Source of the DNA: Rothia nasimurium | Lineage (GTDB): Bacteria > Actinomycetota > Actinomycetes > Actinomycetales > Micrococcaceae | NCBI RefSeq assembly: GCF_928382285.1 | Contig: NZ_CAKMSS010000001.1 | Location: 124,001-188,000, forward strand | Direction of reading: 5' to 3' | Length of the DNA: 64,000 bases | Shown here: positions 25,372-34,607 of the stretch, piece after piece | How the letters are laid out: every line of letters starts with the position of its first letter | How positions within the stretch are numbered: position 1 is the stretch's first letter | Translations under genes and position numbers: made by a program | The notes under the pieces: model-generated | Told to the model about the DNA's origin: nothing | The model's database searches: none | Seen by the model: only the letters and a program-made list of their open reading frames with translations

Positions 25372-26886
25372 TTAGGCGTAGGCCTCGATGAACTTGATCA
25401 GGGTGGCGATAGAGTGACCGGTGCCTTCCTTGGGGGTGTAACCGTAGGGGCCCTCCTCGTTGAATGAGGGGCCAGCGAAATCAAGGTGAGCCCAGGGAAT
25501 CTTGGCTCCGTCCTTCTCACCCACAAACTCTTCAAGGAACTGGCCTGCTACCAGCATGCCGCCGTAGCGGGAGCCAATGTTCTGCAGGTCAGCTACGGGG
25601 GACTTGAGGCTCTTGCGCAGGTGTTCGGGCATGGGCATGGGCCAGTAGTCTTCGCCGGCTTCGGTTGCTGCATCGACAACCTGCTGGCGCACGGTATCGT
25701 TGCCCATGACTGCTGCGGTGCGCACGCCCAGAGCCACCAGCTGGGCGCCGGTGAGGGTTGCGATGTCGAGCAGGACGTCGGGTTCGCTCTCGGAGGCCAG
25801 CGCCAGACCGTCGGCCATGACCAGGCGACCTTCGGCATCGGTGTTCATGACTTCTACGGTGTGACCGCTGCGCATGGTGAGCACGTCTTCGGGGCGAATC
25901 GAGTTGCCACCGGGCATGTTCTCAGCCAGGCAGAGGTAGCCGTGGACGGCAACCGGCAGCTTGAGTTCGGAGGCTGCTGCCACAACGTTAAGGACGGTCG
26001 CCGCACCCGCCATATCGGACTTCATGGTGGTCATTGACCCGGCGGGCTTCAGAGAGATGCCGCCGGTGTCAAAGGTGATACCCTTACCCACGATAGCGAC
26101 GGTCTTTTCGGCATTATCAGGGGTGTACTTGACCTCTACCAGGCGGGGCTTGCGTTCTGATCCCTGGCCAACACCAGCGATACCACCGAAACCTTCAGCA
26201 ACCAGCTCATCGTAGTCCCAGACCTTAGTTTCAATCTTCTCAAGGCCTTCTAGACGGGCAAGAGCGCGCTCTGCAAAAGTCTCGGGGTAGAGGTGAGACG
26301 GGGGAGTGTTGACCAGACGACGGGTGTGGTCAACGGCCTCACCCAGAATCAGAGCGCGGGTGAGGGCACTTTCTGTCTCAGCGGGGGTGAGTTCGCTGAC
26401 AATCAGCACCTCAGCAACAGGAGCCTTGACCGAATCAGCGGTTTTAGCGCGCATCTGGGTGTCGGCAAAGGCGCCATAGGCGGCGCCCTCAGCCAGGGCA
26501 GCAACATCTTCTACAGACTCTGCGCCCAGGGCCAGAGCAACGGTTTCTACGCCGGCAAGCTGGCGGACGGCTGAGCCCGCTGCGTAGCGCAGGGCAAGGC
26601 GGTGGGCGGCGGCGTCCTCTTTCTGTGTGCCTAGGCCGATGAGGGCAACTACATCAGCACCTGCTTCATCAAAGCCGGGAAGTCGGACGAGCTCGTCCTG
26701 CCCACCACTGACTCCCAAATCCTCCAAAATGGCCTCAAGACCCTCGGCTGTTTCGGTGTCGAGGGGGTTGCTGGCCAGTGAGGGGCCTTCCTTGCCGGAA
26801 TAAACGCCGAGTACCAGCACGTCGGCTTCGAGGGCCTCAAGGTCGGGGGCCGTTACAGAGAATGACAGGTCGTGAGAATCGCTCAC
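25372..26886 (-). CDS. pepA: Leucyl aminopeptidase
   Basis: A 504-residue M17 metallopeptidase that releases N-terminal residues from peptides. The catalytic C-terminal half contains VGKGITFDTGGISLKP (about residues 267-282) with the metal-binding lysine and aspartate, and the family signature NTDAEGRLVMADGLALA (about 349-365). The N-terminal half is the less conserved regulatory domain. It is divergent from the PAC2 gene and precedes lpdA by about 200 bases. The pepA-lpdA-sucB order is common in actinobacteria. Confidence 0.96.
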   Translation of the reverse strand: MSDSHDLSFSVTAPDLEALEADVLVLGVYSGKEGPSLASNPLDTETAEGLEAILEDLGVSGGQDELVRLPGFDEAGADVVALIGLGTQKEDAAAHRLALRYAAGSAVRQLAGVETVALALGAESVEDVAALAEGAAYGAFADTQMRAKTADSVKAPVAEVLIVSELTPAETESALTRALILGEAVDHTRRLVNTPPSHLYPETFAERALARLEGLEKIETKVWDYDELVAEGFGGIAGVGQGSERKPRLVEVKYTPDNAEKTVAIVGKGITFDTGGISLKPAGSMTTMKSDMAGAATVLNVVAAASELKLPVAVHGYLCLAENMPGGNSIRPEDVLTMRSGHTVEVMNTDAEGRLVMADGLALASESEPDVLLDIATLTGAQLVALGVRTAAVMGNDTVRQQVVDAATEAGEDYWPMPMPEHLRKSLKSPVADLQNIGSRYGGMLVAGQFLEEFVGEKDGAKIPWAHLDFAGPSFNEEGPYGYTPKEGTGHSIATLIKFIEAYA

Positions 26887-27177
26887 AGGTTTCTCCCTTC
26901 ACAACAGAAATAAGAGGGGCGGGCATAGAATAGGTGACCGCGTTATCGTGTATAAGCGTAGGCCAAAACTGCGGCCAAATGTAACCTGCACAACGTTGTG
27001 AGGGGTAAATAACCCCAGAGCGAACAGCACAAGGTGCCGGGGCTAGGTTTAAGCCCCGCTGGGAATAGCTCTGCATATTCCCTGCGTTATACCTGCGACA
27101 TTAGGCTACACTGTGCCCATACCCTGGAGTACTATAGAGACTCACAGAAGACGGGCAGAAAGAAGGGGGCTAGGAAG

Positions 27178-28143
27178 ATGACGCAGGAAGATCGGCTGTA
27201 TATTGCTCACGCCGGGGCGTTTGAAAACAATCGACTGCGAGGTTTGCCCCTCGTCATTGCTCTCTCCCACCCACAGGACGCTGGTGGAACCGCCGGGCAC
27301 CTCGGTGAAGTGCTCTTGCACGAACTTGAGAATGTCCCGGTCATCGAGTTTGATGCTGACCGCCTGCATGACTACCGTTCCCGTAAGCCCCGCATTACCT
27401 TCAAAAAGGATCACTACACTAATCCTGTTCTCCCTGAGCTCAAGCTGTATGCGGTAGAAGACCGCTTGGGCAAGCCTTTCTTGCTCCTTACCGGCGCTGA
27501 GCCTGATTTGTTATGGCAGCGGTTTACGGCAGATGTTGTTGATATCGCCCAGCGTCTTGAGGTCTCGGTAGCACTGACAGTGACTGGTTTCCCCATGCCG
27601 GTACCCCATACCCGTCCTATTCCTGTCACCGCGCACGGGTCCCGGAAGGATTTGACGGTCGGTATTTCTTCTTTCCAGCCGGAGGCCCTGGTCCCCGGGT
27701 CGGTATCGAGCCTGTTGGAGGTGCGCCTGACCGAGGCCGGTATTGGAACGGCCGGATTCGCAGTGAATGTGCCCCAGTACCTTTCGGAGTCGGAGCTACC
27801 TCAGACCGCTCTTGTCGCTATGGAGCACCTATCGCTGGCTGCCAAGCTAAGCCTGCCCTCGGATCGCCTGCGTGAGCTTTCGGAGAACGTTCAGCTACAG
27901 ATTGACGAGCAGGCGAGTGCTAGCCCTGAAATTCAGATGATGATTCAGCGACTTGAAGAGTCCTACGACGCCAATGCTGCCCAGGGCTTTGGCAGCCTGC
28001 CCCTCTCCCAGCGGGCAGCAGGCAAGGTGCCGAGCCGGGATGAAATCGGTGATGAAGTCGAGGCATTCTTGGCTCAGCTTGATCACCGGTCCCGGGAAGC
28101 GGACGAGGACGGCCCCCGCGGCCTGGGCCCCTCAGGTTCCTAA
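27178..28143 (+). CDS. PAC2 family (proteasome-assembly chaperone-like) protein
   Basis: A 321-residue protein. ATG 27178, after AGAAAGAAGGGGGCTAGGAAG, gives MTQEDRLYIAHAG; an upstream GTG at 27034 lacks support. The PAC2 fold is visible in ALSHPQDAGGTAGHLGEVLLHEL, ENVPVIEFDADRLHDYRSRKP, LLLTGAEPDLLW and VALTVTGFPMPVPHTRP. Paralogues of this ATP-grasp-associated group are universal in actinobacteria, but the biochemical role is not established. The C-terminus is a charged helix with EIGDEVEAFLAQLD. A proteasome link is only by family name. Confidence 0.85.
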   Translation: MTQEDRLYIAHAGAFENNRLRGLPLVIALSHPQDAGGTAGHLGEVLLHELENVPVIEFDADRLHDYRSRKPRITFKKDHYTNPVLPELKLYAVEDRLGKPFLLLTGAEPDLLWQRFTADVVDIAQRLEVSVALTVTGFPMPVPHTRPIPVTAHGSRKDLTVGISSFQPEALVPGSVSSLLEVRLTEAGIGTAGFAVNVPQYLSESELPQTALVAMEHLSLAAKLSLPSDRLRELSENVQLQIDEQASASPEIQMMIQRLEESYDANAAQGFGSLPLSQRAAGKVPSRDEIGDEVEAFLAQLDHRSREADEDGPRGLGPSGS

Positions 28144-28306
28144 ACCGGTCCGGGTCTGACCCCGCGGTGAAGCTACCTGTGAAAACCCGCTTTAAGGGCG
28201 TCATAGATACGTCATGGGTTCACCGATTTATGGAAAGTATGCGTTCCGTGAGGGCTTGATTATTTCTTTTGACATGGGTGGACGCCGGACGACCGGTGGG
28301 TGGAGA

Positions 28307-28315
28307 ATATCCACA
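28307..28315 (+). promoter_or_regulatory. DnaA-box-like sequence before DUF4192 gene
   Basis: ATATCCACA matches the DnaA box TTATCCACA at eight of nine positions. It lies 50 bases upstream of ATG 28365. Better matches occur at 19615, 33839 and 47687. Confidence 0.35.
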
Positions 28316-28364
28316 GATGTGGTTGAGCTCGTCTTAGATGTTCTTCTCTATCAGCCTGGTAGGT

Positions 28365-29771
28365 ATGACAGAGATTCACCACACCCCAGAAGAACCCGCC
28401 GTTGCCTACCTCAGCTCGGAGCGCGACGTCCTTGCCCTTGCCCTGCACCTTTTAGGCTACTGGCCTGAAAAGTCCATCATGCTCTTGGCCCTGAGTGACG
28501 GGGGAGCAGGGCCCCTGCTACGCGTTGATATGCCGGATGTTTCCGACGTAGCTCCGGATGACTTTCTCACCTACCTCTTCGACGCTTTCCCTACCCACAC
28601 CCCTACCGGCGACCCTATTACCAGTGCGTTCTTGCTGCTCTTTTCAGAGGGGGCAGCTTCAGGAGAGGTGGTTGTCTCGACTGAAAGATCTTTTCTTGAA
28701 GCAGCCCAGCTCTACACGCAGGTAGCGCCAATCCACGCAGCGGGCCATGGGCTGAACCTACTCGATGTGCTTGCCGTTGGGCAAGAAGCCTACTGGGCTG
28801 TAAATCCGGCTGAGGGGGAGCTGGCGCCCGCAGGTTTCCTAGAAGAGGTTCTCACAAGCCCGCTGTATACCGAACTGGTAGCTCGGGGGTCGCTTGTTGC
28901 GGGCAATTCCCATGAAGCGCAGGAACTAAAGAGCCGCACAGCACTGGAAACTGCGGACCCTGAAAGCCAAGAACACTGGCAGGTTTATGCAGAAGCCTAT
29001 AACGCCTTCTACATAGAAGAGAAGCAAAAACAAAGCCCCCAAGAAACCCACCAAATCGCTGCTGAACTAGAGCTGTGGGAGCAGGCTATAAATGCTGTCT
29101 CATCTTTGTTTGATGGGTCGAATGGCGGTAAGGGACTATACGCCGGGACGCTAGCCGACACTATACGAGCTGAGGTGATTCCCGATGCTGCCGGCTTCCT
29201 TATCGCTTCTCTCGATAGCTTTGCTACCCTTCAGCTCGTGATTTTTCAGGCCTGCCGTACTCTCCAGGACTCCCTAGCGGCGCTGAAGGCTCTAGAAGAG
29301 GGCAGCGAAGAATTGGGGCTGAGTAAGCTGCCCGCAGGCGATAGGGTTCTGCCTCTACCGTCGACTCTGCACCGGTACAGGCTTGACCATCTCAGTCAGC
29401 CTGAATCGTGTGTACGCGAGCAGATAAACAATGTGGAAGATAGCCTGAAAGAGATGGCCGAAACCATCTTTGGTGTAGTCCCCACCCCACCAAACTGGAG
29501 ACGCCTGGAAGCTTTGGGGTACCTGGCAGCGGTGATGGAAAGTTCCGCTACAGGAAAAGCCGAGGCTTCCCTTCTTGCCGCACAGTCCTGGATCAGGTGG
29601 ATGCGAGGAAGCTCCACAGAGGCTTTCCACCTGCTGGAAGCTATCGATACCACCTATCGTGATGGGGGCTCTCTACCTCTGAACTATCTCTTGAGCGTCA
29701 GCGCCTTTCCTGCCTGGCTTACTCTGCCCGGTGGAGTCCCGGAGACCTACGTGACCAAGAACAGCAGATAA
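28365..29771 (+). CDS. DUF4192 family protein
   Basis: A 468-residue cytoplasmic protein. The start chosen is ATG 28365 (MTEIHHTPEEPAVAYLSSERDVLALALHLLGYWPEKSIMLLAL, in parts), just after GGTAGGT; an in-frame ATG at 28338 is also possible. The opening 'SSERDVLALALHLLGYWPEKSIMLLAL' and the 'LNLLDVLAVGQEAYWAV' region are typical of DUF4192. It is longer than most members because of a helical central and C-terminal part (about residues 220-468). No catalytic motif or signal peptide is seen. Function unknown; it lies upstream of the primary sigma factor gene, as in many actinobacteria. Confidence 0.82.
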   Translation: MTEIHHTPEEPAVAYLSSERDVLALALHLLGYWPEKSIMLLALSDGGAGPLLRVDMPDVSDVAPDDFLTYLFDAFPTHTPTGDPITSAFLLLFSEGAASGEVVVSTERSFLEAAQLYTQVAPIHAAGHGLNLLDVLAVGQEAYWAVNPAEGELAPAGFLEEVLTSPLYTELVARGSLVAGNSHEAQELKSRTALETADPESQEHWQVYAEAYNAFYIEEKQKQSPQETHQIAAELELWEQAINAVSSLFDGSNGGKGLYAGTLADTIRAEVIPDAAGFLIASLDSFATLQLVIFQACRTLQDSLAALKALEEGSEELGLSKLPAGDRVLPLPSTLHRYRLDHLSQPESCVREQINNVEDSLKEMAETIFGVVPTPPNWRRLEALGYLAAVMESSATGKAEASLLAAQSWIRWMRGSSTEAFHLLEAIDTTYRDGGSLPLNYLLSVSAFPAWLTLPGGVPETYVTKNSR

Positions 29772-30016
29772 GCGGCCGTGCCTTCTTCGCTAGAAAACCT
29801 AAAACATGTCATACTTGACTATTGACCCCGCTCTAAGTGTCTCTCAAAAATACAGCTTTCTATCGGGAATATAAGCCCCCACCCGGGCGTTATACTCCCC
29901 GAAAGATACCCTGGAAACTGTATTGTGTGAATTGATCACTTGACAGGGTCTTAGGTGTTTTGACCGCGAACACCGCATCACACTCGCTACGGTCAACTAG
30001 CTCAGAAAGGTTTTCT

Positions 30017-31360
30017 GTGTCACCAGCCGCACGCAAGAAAGCAGCCAGCGAAACCGCTGCAACCAAAGCCACCGCTAAAAAAACCTCAACTCGCGCCAAA
30101 GCAAAAAAGGCTGACGAGGCAGCAGACGCCGTAGAAGCAGACGACGAAGAAAGCGCCGCACCTCAGCGAGCCCCTAAGAAGACCGCAGCTAAGAAGGCTG
30201 CCCCCAAGAAGAGCCGCAAGGCTAAGGACGAGGACGACGATTTCGCCGACGACGATATCGACCTAGACGACGAAGATCTCGACGCCGACGACATCGAAGA
30301 TGCCGATGAAGATGACGACGAAGACGAGGCAGATTCTGTCACCAAGGAAGAGAAGAAAGAGGCCGAAGCTGTAGCAGCTAAGGGTTCTGGCTTCGTTCTG
30401 ACCAACAACGATGAAGATGATGCCCCTGCCGTCCGCGTTGTTACCCCCGGTGCTACCGCAGACCCCGTCAAGGACTACCTCAAGCAGATCGGTAAGGTTG
30501 CCCTGCTGAACGCTGAGCAGGAAGTCGACCTGGCTATGCGTATTGAGGCAGGCCTTTACGCTGAGCACAAGCTCAAAGAGAACCCCGACATGGATCCGCA
30601 GCTCAAGAAAGAACTGCGCTGGGTTATCCACGACGGTCGTCGAGCCAAGAACCACCTACTGGAAGCTAACCTGCGTCTGGTGGTCTCTCTGGCCAAGCGT
30701 TACACCGGCCGCGGTATGCTTTTCCTCGACCTCATTCAGGAAGGTAACCTGGGTCTGATTCGTGCCGTTGAGAAGTTCGACTACTCAAAGGGCTTCAAGT
30801 TCTCAACCTACGCAACCTGGTGGATCCGTCAGGCTATCACGCGTGCAATGGCTGACCAGGCCCGTACCATCCGCATCCCTGTGCACATGGTTGAAGTTAT
30901 CAACAAGTTGGCCCGCGTCCAGCGTCAGATGCTGCAGGATCTGGGCCGCGAACCCACCCCTGAAGAGCTCGCTAAGGAACTCGATATGACCCCCGAAAAG
31001 GTTATCGAGGTTCAGAAGTACGGCCGCGAGCCGATTTCCCTGCACACTCCTTTGGGTGAGGACGGCGACTCTGAGTTTGGCGACCTGATTGAGGACTCCG
31101 AAGCAGTAGTACCTGCTGATGCTGTCTCATTCACCCTTCTCCAGGAGCAGCTGCACTCGGTTCTTGATACCCTCTCTGAGCGTGAAGCAGGCGTTGTCGC
31201 TATGCGCTTTGGTATGACCGACGGGCAGCCCAAGACTCTTGATGAAATCGGCAAGGTCTACGGCGTTACCCGAGAGCGCATTCGCCAGATTGAATCAAAG
31301 ACTATGTCTAAGCTCCGTCACCCCAGCCGTTCCCAGGTTCTGCGTGACTACCTAGACTAA
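30017..31360 (+). CDS. sigA: Primary RNA polymerase sigma factor (SigA/HrdB/RpoD)
   Basis: A 447-residue housekeeping sigma factor. GTG 30017 is preceded by AGAAAGG and starts [17 protein letters not shown]. Residues about 1-130 form a low-complexity tail, first Lys/Ala-rich and then a run of Asp/Glu, typical of actinobacterial sigma-A. Region 1.2 begins at [16 protein letters not shown], region 2 has [23 protein letters not shown] and the -10-binding [13 protein letters not shown], and region 4 has [20 protein letters not shown] terminator hairpin follows. The upstream 245 bases include TATACT at 29891 and TTGACA at 29940 as possible promoter elements. Confidence 0.96.
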   Translation: MSPAARKKAASETAATKATAKKTSTRAKAKKADEAADAVEADDEESAAPQRAPKKTAAKKAAPKKSRKAKDEDDDFADDDIDLDDEDLDADDIEDADEDDDEDEADSVTKEEKKEAEAVAAKGSGFVLTNNDEDDAPAVRVVTPGATADPVKDYLKQIGKVALLNAEQEVDLAMRIEAGLYAEHKLKENPDMDPQLKKELRWVIHDGRRAKNHLLEANLRLVVSLAKRYTGRGMLFLDLIQEGNLGLIRAVEKFDYSKGFKFSTYATWWIRQAITRAMADQARTIRIPVHMVEVINKLARVQRQMLQDLGREPTPEELAKELDMTPEKVIEVQKYGREPISLHTPLGEDGDSEFGDLIEDSEAVVPADAVSFTLLQEQLHSVLDTLSEREAGVVAMRFGMTDGQPKTLDEIGKVYGVTRERIRQIESKTMSKLRHPSRSQVLRDYLD

Positions 31361-31390
31361 TAAGTCCACTCGCATTGATGCGACACTAGA

Positions 31391-31420
31391 GTGCCCCTGA
31401 GCTACCAGGCTCAGGGGCAC
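31391..31420 (+). terminator. Terminator after sigA
   Basis: Perfect 12-base arms GTGCCCCTGAGC (31391-31402) and GCTCAGGGGCAC (31409-31420) with a TACCAG loop, then TTACTATTA. It may also serve the convergent Rv3235-like gene. Confidence 0.85.
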
Positions 31421-31474
31421 TTACTATTACCGGTTGAAATACTCTTATTGGACGAGCGAGCGTGGGACGTAACT

Positions 31475-31978
31475 TTAGGCGATAGCAAGTGTTGCAATTT
31501 TCCATTCGCTGCGTCGGCGTTCAGCTCGAAGAGCTACCGCGCGAGTTCGACATTCATCGGTGACTAAGAGACTTAGCTCGTAGGCTGAAGCCGATACTTT
31601 CTGCACGATGACGCGTCGAGGCCGAATCCTGGCTGGAGGCTTGCTGGGGTACATGGATTCAGGGTAGTGACGTTTGCGGTACAGTATCGCGGCTTTAGCG
31701 TGTTCTAGTTGTTTCTCTAAGGTGCGGTAGCAAGCAGGTGTCATCCAGGGGGCCAGATGGTGCTTGGGGCGCCGCCCCATAAAGACTTCGATAGCGGCAG
31801 TTCCGATTCGAACACCTAGCTGCTCTACCGCTTGCTCTTCATGGTTGAGGAAGGAGATGCTTACCTCGGGCTCTTCTGGGTGGCCTTTTTCAAAGTAGGG
31901 AGCATATTTTTCAGCGTATTCAGTTGCTTCTACAATGATAAATTTGTGGTCGTCTCGTTCTGGGAAAGCGGTTTTCAC
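31475..31978 (-). CDS. Rv3235-like family protein
   Basis: A 167-residue protein, rich in Arg and Lys, without signal peptide. GRRPKHHLAPWMTPACYRTLEKQ (about residues 84-106) and RRVIVQKVSASAYELSLLVTDECRTRAVALRAERRRSEWKIATLAIA (in pieces, to the C-terminus) match the actinobacterial Rv3235 family, a small SecA-linker-like or NTF2-like fold by family description. It ends 112 bases from the sigA stop. The LysM gene lies 20 bases upstream on the same strand, so the two form an operon. Function unknown. Confidence 0.7.
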   Translation of the reverse strand: MKTAFPERDDHKFIIVEATEYAEKYAPYFEKGHPEEPEVSISFLNHEEQAVEQLGVRIGTAAIEVFMGRRPKHHLAPWMTPACYRTLEKQLEHAKAAILYRKRHYPESMYPSKPPARIRPRRVIVQKVSASAYELSLLVTDECRTRAVALRAERRRSEWKIATLAIA

Positions 31979-31998
31979 GGTGATGCTCCTTTACATAA

Positions 31999-32826
31999 CT
32001 ATTGGGGTAGGGTGATGGTTTGACCTGGGAAAATAAGGGTGTCTAGGGTGGGGATTGAGTCTTGATTAAGCTGCCAGATCGCGTGCACGAGTGCTAGTAC
32101 TTCAGCCCCTGACGCATCGGGGGCAAGCTGGTTTTCTGCGATGCTCCACAGCGAGTCACCCGGGGTTACCGTGTAAGTGACTGCTGTGCGTTCTGAAAAA
32201 TCCGGGAGCGTGCGAGTGCTACCTGAAAAGAGGGGCGAAATGGGCTGGTAGCTCGTAGTAGAGATCGGAAGAACTGTAAGCGTTGTTTGTTCCTGAGCCT
32301 GGCTCTGGGAAAAGAAGGGTGACGCTGTAGACACCAGGGGAGACCTGGCTGATAGCGCATCGACGTTGTGAGCGGCTTGAGAAGCCCGGGCAAACAGGGG
32401 TGAGCTTGCCTCACCGCTACGAACCGTTGCTGAGATCGATTGCTCAAGTGGCAGAGCGTATGCCTGCGTGGGAGCTAAAGCTCCTAAACCTAAAGAAGCG
32501 CCAGCAAGTGTTTTAAGGAGCCCTGGCGCCCACGCTGGAAGTCGTAAGTGAACGGTAGAGCGCCGGGCATGAACTAGGGCACCGTAGTAGTAGACCAGTC
32601 CTGCAATCCACCAGAGAGCGATACCGAGACACAGCAGACCGGCAATAGCGCAGGCCAGCAGACTGACCCAGGTTCCGGGATCATGAGAAATTATCCCTAA
32701 GCTCTGATGGTCTTCTACTAGAAGTAGGTGAAGTAGCACGCCAGATATGCCAGCTCCACCCAGTGCTAGGAGGGGGACCAGATTAGCTACGCATAGAGCA
32801 AACGCCCGTGAGTTCACTTCTTTCAC
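31999..32826 (-). CDS. LysM-domain membrane protein
   Basis: A 275-residue protein. Two membrane helices lie near residues 8-32 and 52-80. A Ser/Thr/Pro-rich stretch then leads to a C-terminal LysM domain, YTVTPGDSLWSIAENQLAP to LIFPGQTITLPQ (about residues 215-275), that binds peptidoglycan or chitin-like glycans. The protein is probably anchored in the membrane with the LysM domain reaching the wall. It is co-directional with the Rv3235-like gene and divergent from the 185-residue unknown protein. A short GTGAAAGAAGTG-type start precedes the coding region. Confidence 0.82.
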   Translation of the reverse strand: MKEVNSRAFALCVANLVPLLALGGAGISGVLLHLLLVEDHQSLGIISHDPGTWVSLLACAIAGLLCLGIALWWIAGLVYYYGALVHARRSTVHLRLPAWAPGLLKTLAGASLGLGALAPTQAYALPLEQSISATVRSGEASSPLFARASQAAHNVDALSARSPLVSTASPFFSQSQAQEQTTLTVLPISTTSYQPISPLFSGSTRTLPDFSERTAVTYTVTPGDSLWSIAENQLAPDASGAEVLALVHAIWQLNQDSIPTLDTLIFPGQTITLPQ

Positions 32827-32949
32827 CTCAAATCATGTTATTTGATGCAGTTTGATGATTTATGAATCATATTACTTCTCTTTGTGATGTATTCAAGAGG
32901 GTTGTAGCAAATTTTCAACAAATTTTCGTTGACGGGGTATCCTCAGTGC

Positions 32950-33507
32950 ATGGCACACTTAGATTTGCTCTTCCGGGACTACGAAATCCAGATGGAAGCA
33001 CAAAAGCACCGTGACTACGAGATAGATGCTCGAGAGTTACGTCAGATAGAGCTTTCTCGAGTTACTGCAGCTGATCGTTTAGCTGCCCAGCTCGGGCAGC
33101 AGCTGACGGTACACGGGTCTACCGGAGATATTTGGCGGGGACGGCTAGAAACTCTGGGGCTGGGCTGGCTTCAGCTAGCTATAGAGGGTGCCGATATCAT
33201 TCTTCCTCTGTCTGAAATTCTTTATTGGGAGGGCGGAAACCACCGGGCATTTGGTGAAGCCACTGACGTTTCACGTAAGCTCACGCTGGGGTCTGCCCTA
33301 CGAGCTCTCAGTGCTGCCCATCGCAATATTCACATCTATCATGCAGGCGGGAATGGTCTTACCAGTGCCGGTAGGGTATGGGCTGTTGGTGCTGATTACT
33401 GCGAAATTGTGGGCGTCAAGGCACAAAAAGAAAACGCACGCGGAACCCAGGGGGCTCCACGCAGCGTCCTCTTCGCTTCAATTGCCGCTATCAGGGTAGC
33501 GGGATAG
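32950..33507 (+). CDS. Conserved hypothetical protein
   Basis: A 185-residue protein starting at ATG 32950 (MAHLDLLFRDYEIQMEAQK); an upstream start at 32929 is possible but without a ribosome-binding site. The N-terminus is a charged helix, the middle repeats short beta strands (GSTGDIWRGRLETLGLGWLQLAIEGADIILPLSEILYWEGG), and the end has VLFASIAAIRVAG. The composition suggests a small beta-barrel with a helical start. It is flanked by the LysM gene (divergent) and a BldC-like gene (convergent). I do not recognise a function. Confidence 0.7.
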   Translation: MAHLDLLFRDYEIQMEAQKHRDYEIDARELRQIELSRVTAADRLAAQLGQQLTVHGSTGDIWRGRLETLGLGWLQLAIEGADIILPLSEILYWEGGNHRAFGEATDVSRKLTLGSALRALSAAHRNIHIYHAGGNGLTSAGRVWAVGADYCEIVGVKAQKENARGTQGAPRSVLFASIAAIRVAG

Positions 33508-33516
33508 ATAGTCTGT

Positions 33517-33747
33517 TTAGGAGATTTCGGCTCGCTCGACTTGCTCGGCGCGGATAGCTTCTTCAGTCATTGCATAGCGCTCGCTGATATATGCCTCGAG
33601 CATGCTTTTTTCAACCCGCCACTGATTTCTACCGCCAATCTGAATGGCCTTCAGCTCCCCCGAGCGTACCAGAGCACGAGTCTGGCTGGGAGATATATTA
33701 AGAATTTCACCAACGTCGGTCAGTGTGAGAAAGCGCTGTTCAACCAT
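33517..33747 (-). CDS. BldC/excisionase-type helix-turn-helix protein
   Basis: A 76-residue MerR-like DNA-binding protein. LTLTDVGEILNISPSQTRALVRSGELKAIQIGGRNQWRVEKSMLEAYI covers a complete winged helix-turn-helix, similar to BldC of streptomycetes. It has no effector domain. It is transcribed away from the CpaB-like gene (33960). A DnaA-box-containing 14-mer lies in the intergenic region. Possible targets are its own promoter and the pilus genes next to it; this is inference. Confidence 0.85.
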   Translation of the reverse strand: MVEQRFLTLTDVGEILNISPSQTRALVRSGELKAIQIGGRNQWRVEKSMLEAYISERYAMTEEAIRAEQVERAEIS

Positions 33748-33836
33748 GTCTGGTTCCTTCTGAGACGGGGGAGTAAGTGGGGGACTCTTTGCTTTAGTTT
33801 AGTGCATTTTGAACCACCTTGATAGAAGAATCAAGA

Positions 33837-33850
33837 CCTGTGGATAACTT
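33837..33850 (+). promoter_or_regulatory. ACCTGTGGATAACT motif upstream of cpaB-like gene
   Basis: This 14-mer includes a perfect DnaA box (TGTGGATAA, 33839-33847). The identical 14-mer occurs on the minus strand at 47684-47697, upstream of cpaF. It may be a shared regulatory element of the two Tad gene groups, or just a recurrent DnaA-box sequence. Confidence 0.5.
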
Positions 33851-33959
33851 GCAAGATTTTACGTAACCTTGACATAAATTATGCCGAATCTTTGAATTTA
33901 ATACTCTGATTAGGGAAACTGCTGTCAACGAGGAAAACTTTCTGACTCAAAGAGGTGTC

Positions 33960-34607
33960 ATGATGGCTCAAGAAAATCTTTCTCCCCGTTTCAGAAAGCC
34001 GGGGTTCCGCGACCCTAAGCTGCTGGCGGGCGTCCTAATTATTCTTCTCTCGGTTCTGGGCGTCGTTGGCCTCGTCCGAGCTACAAATCAGACCCATCCC
34101 TACTACGTTGCTAGTAAAGATATTGGTATTGGCGAGAAGATCACGACCGAGAACGTTACAGTTGCACAGATTAAGCTCGGGGATTCAGCCGGTATGTACC
34201 TTTCAGCTGAACAGGTAATTGCTGACGGATCAGTCGCTACCCGCCCCATAGCTGCAGGTGAACTTCTCTCATCTCGTTCACTGTCCAACGAGGTGAGCGA
34301 CGGTCGTAGACTTGTTACTTTACTTCTCGATCAGTATGCGGTTGCAGAGTACGTTCCCGGTGACCGGGTAGATATTTGGGTTGCCTACAAAACAGAGGGA
34401 ACTAACACTTACGGCGATCCCACCGCGATAGCCGAGTCAGCTGAGATCCATTCTGTTACCGCTCAGGAATCGGTCATCGGAGGTACAGGGCGTTCAGCTG
34501 TAGAACTATGGGTACACCAGGAGGTCCTACCCACTGTACTGGGCGCAACAAGCAAGGGAGCCGTGATTAACCTGGTCCCATCGGCTTACGCGGCAGGAGG
34601 AAACTAA
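33960..34607 (+). CDS. CpaB/RcpC-like SAF-domain protein
   Basis: A 215-residue protein with one membrane helix (about residues 20-42), then a SAF domain (about 48-115, PYYVASKDIGIGEKITTENV) and a short C-terminal domain. CpaB proteins form the outer part of the Flp/Tad pilus channel. The start is ATG 33960 or ATG 33963; both give a short N-terminal tail. The next gene begins on the last base of this stop region (TAATG). The protein is shorter than Gram-negative CpaB, as in other actinobacteria. Confidence 0.8.
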   Translation: MMAQENLSPRFRKPGFRDPKLLAGVLIILLSVLGVVGLVRATNQTHPYYVASKDIGIGEKITTENVTVAQIKLGDSAGMYLSAEQVIADGSVATRPIAAGELLSSRSLSNEVSDGRRLVTLLLDQYAVAEYVPGDRVDIWVAYKTEGTNTYGDPTAIAESAEIHSVTAQESVIGGTGRSAVELWVHQEVLPTVLGATSKGAVINLVPSAYAAGGN

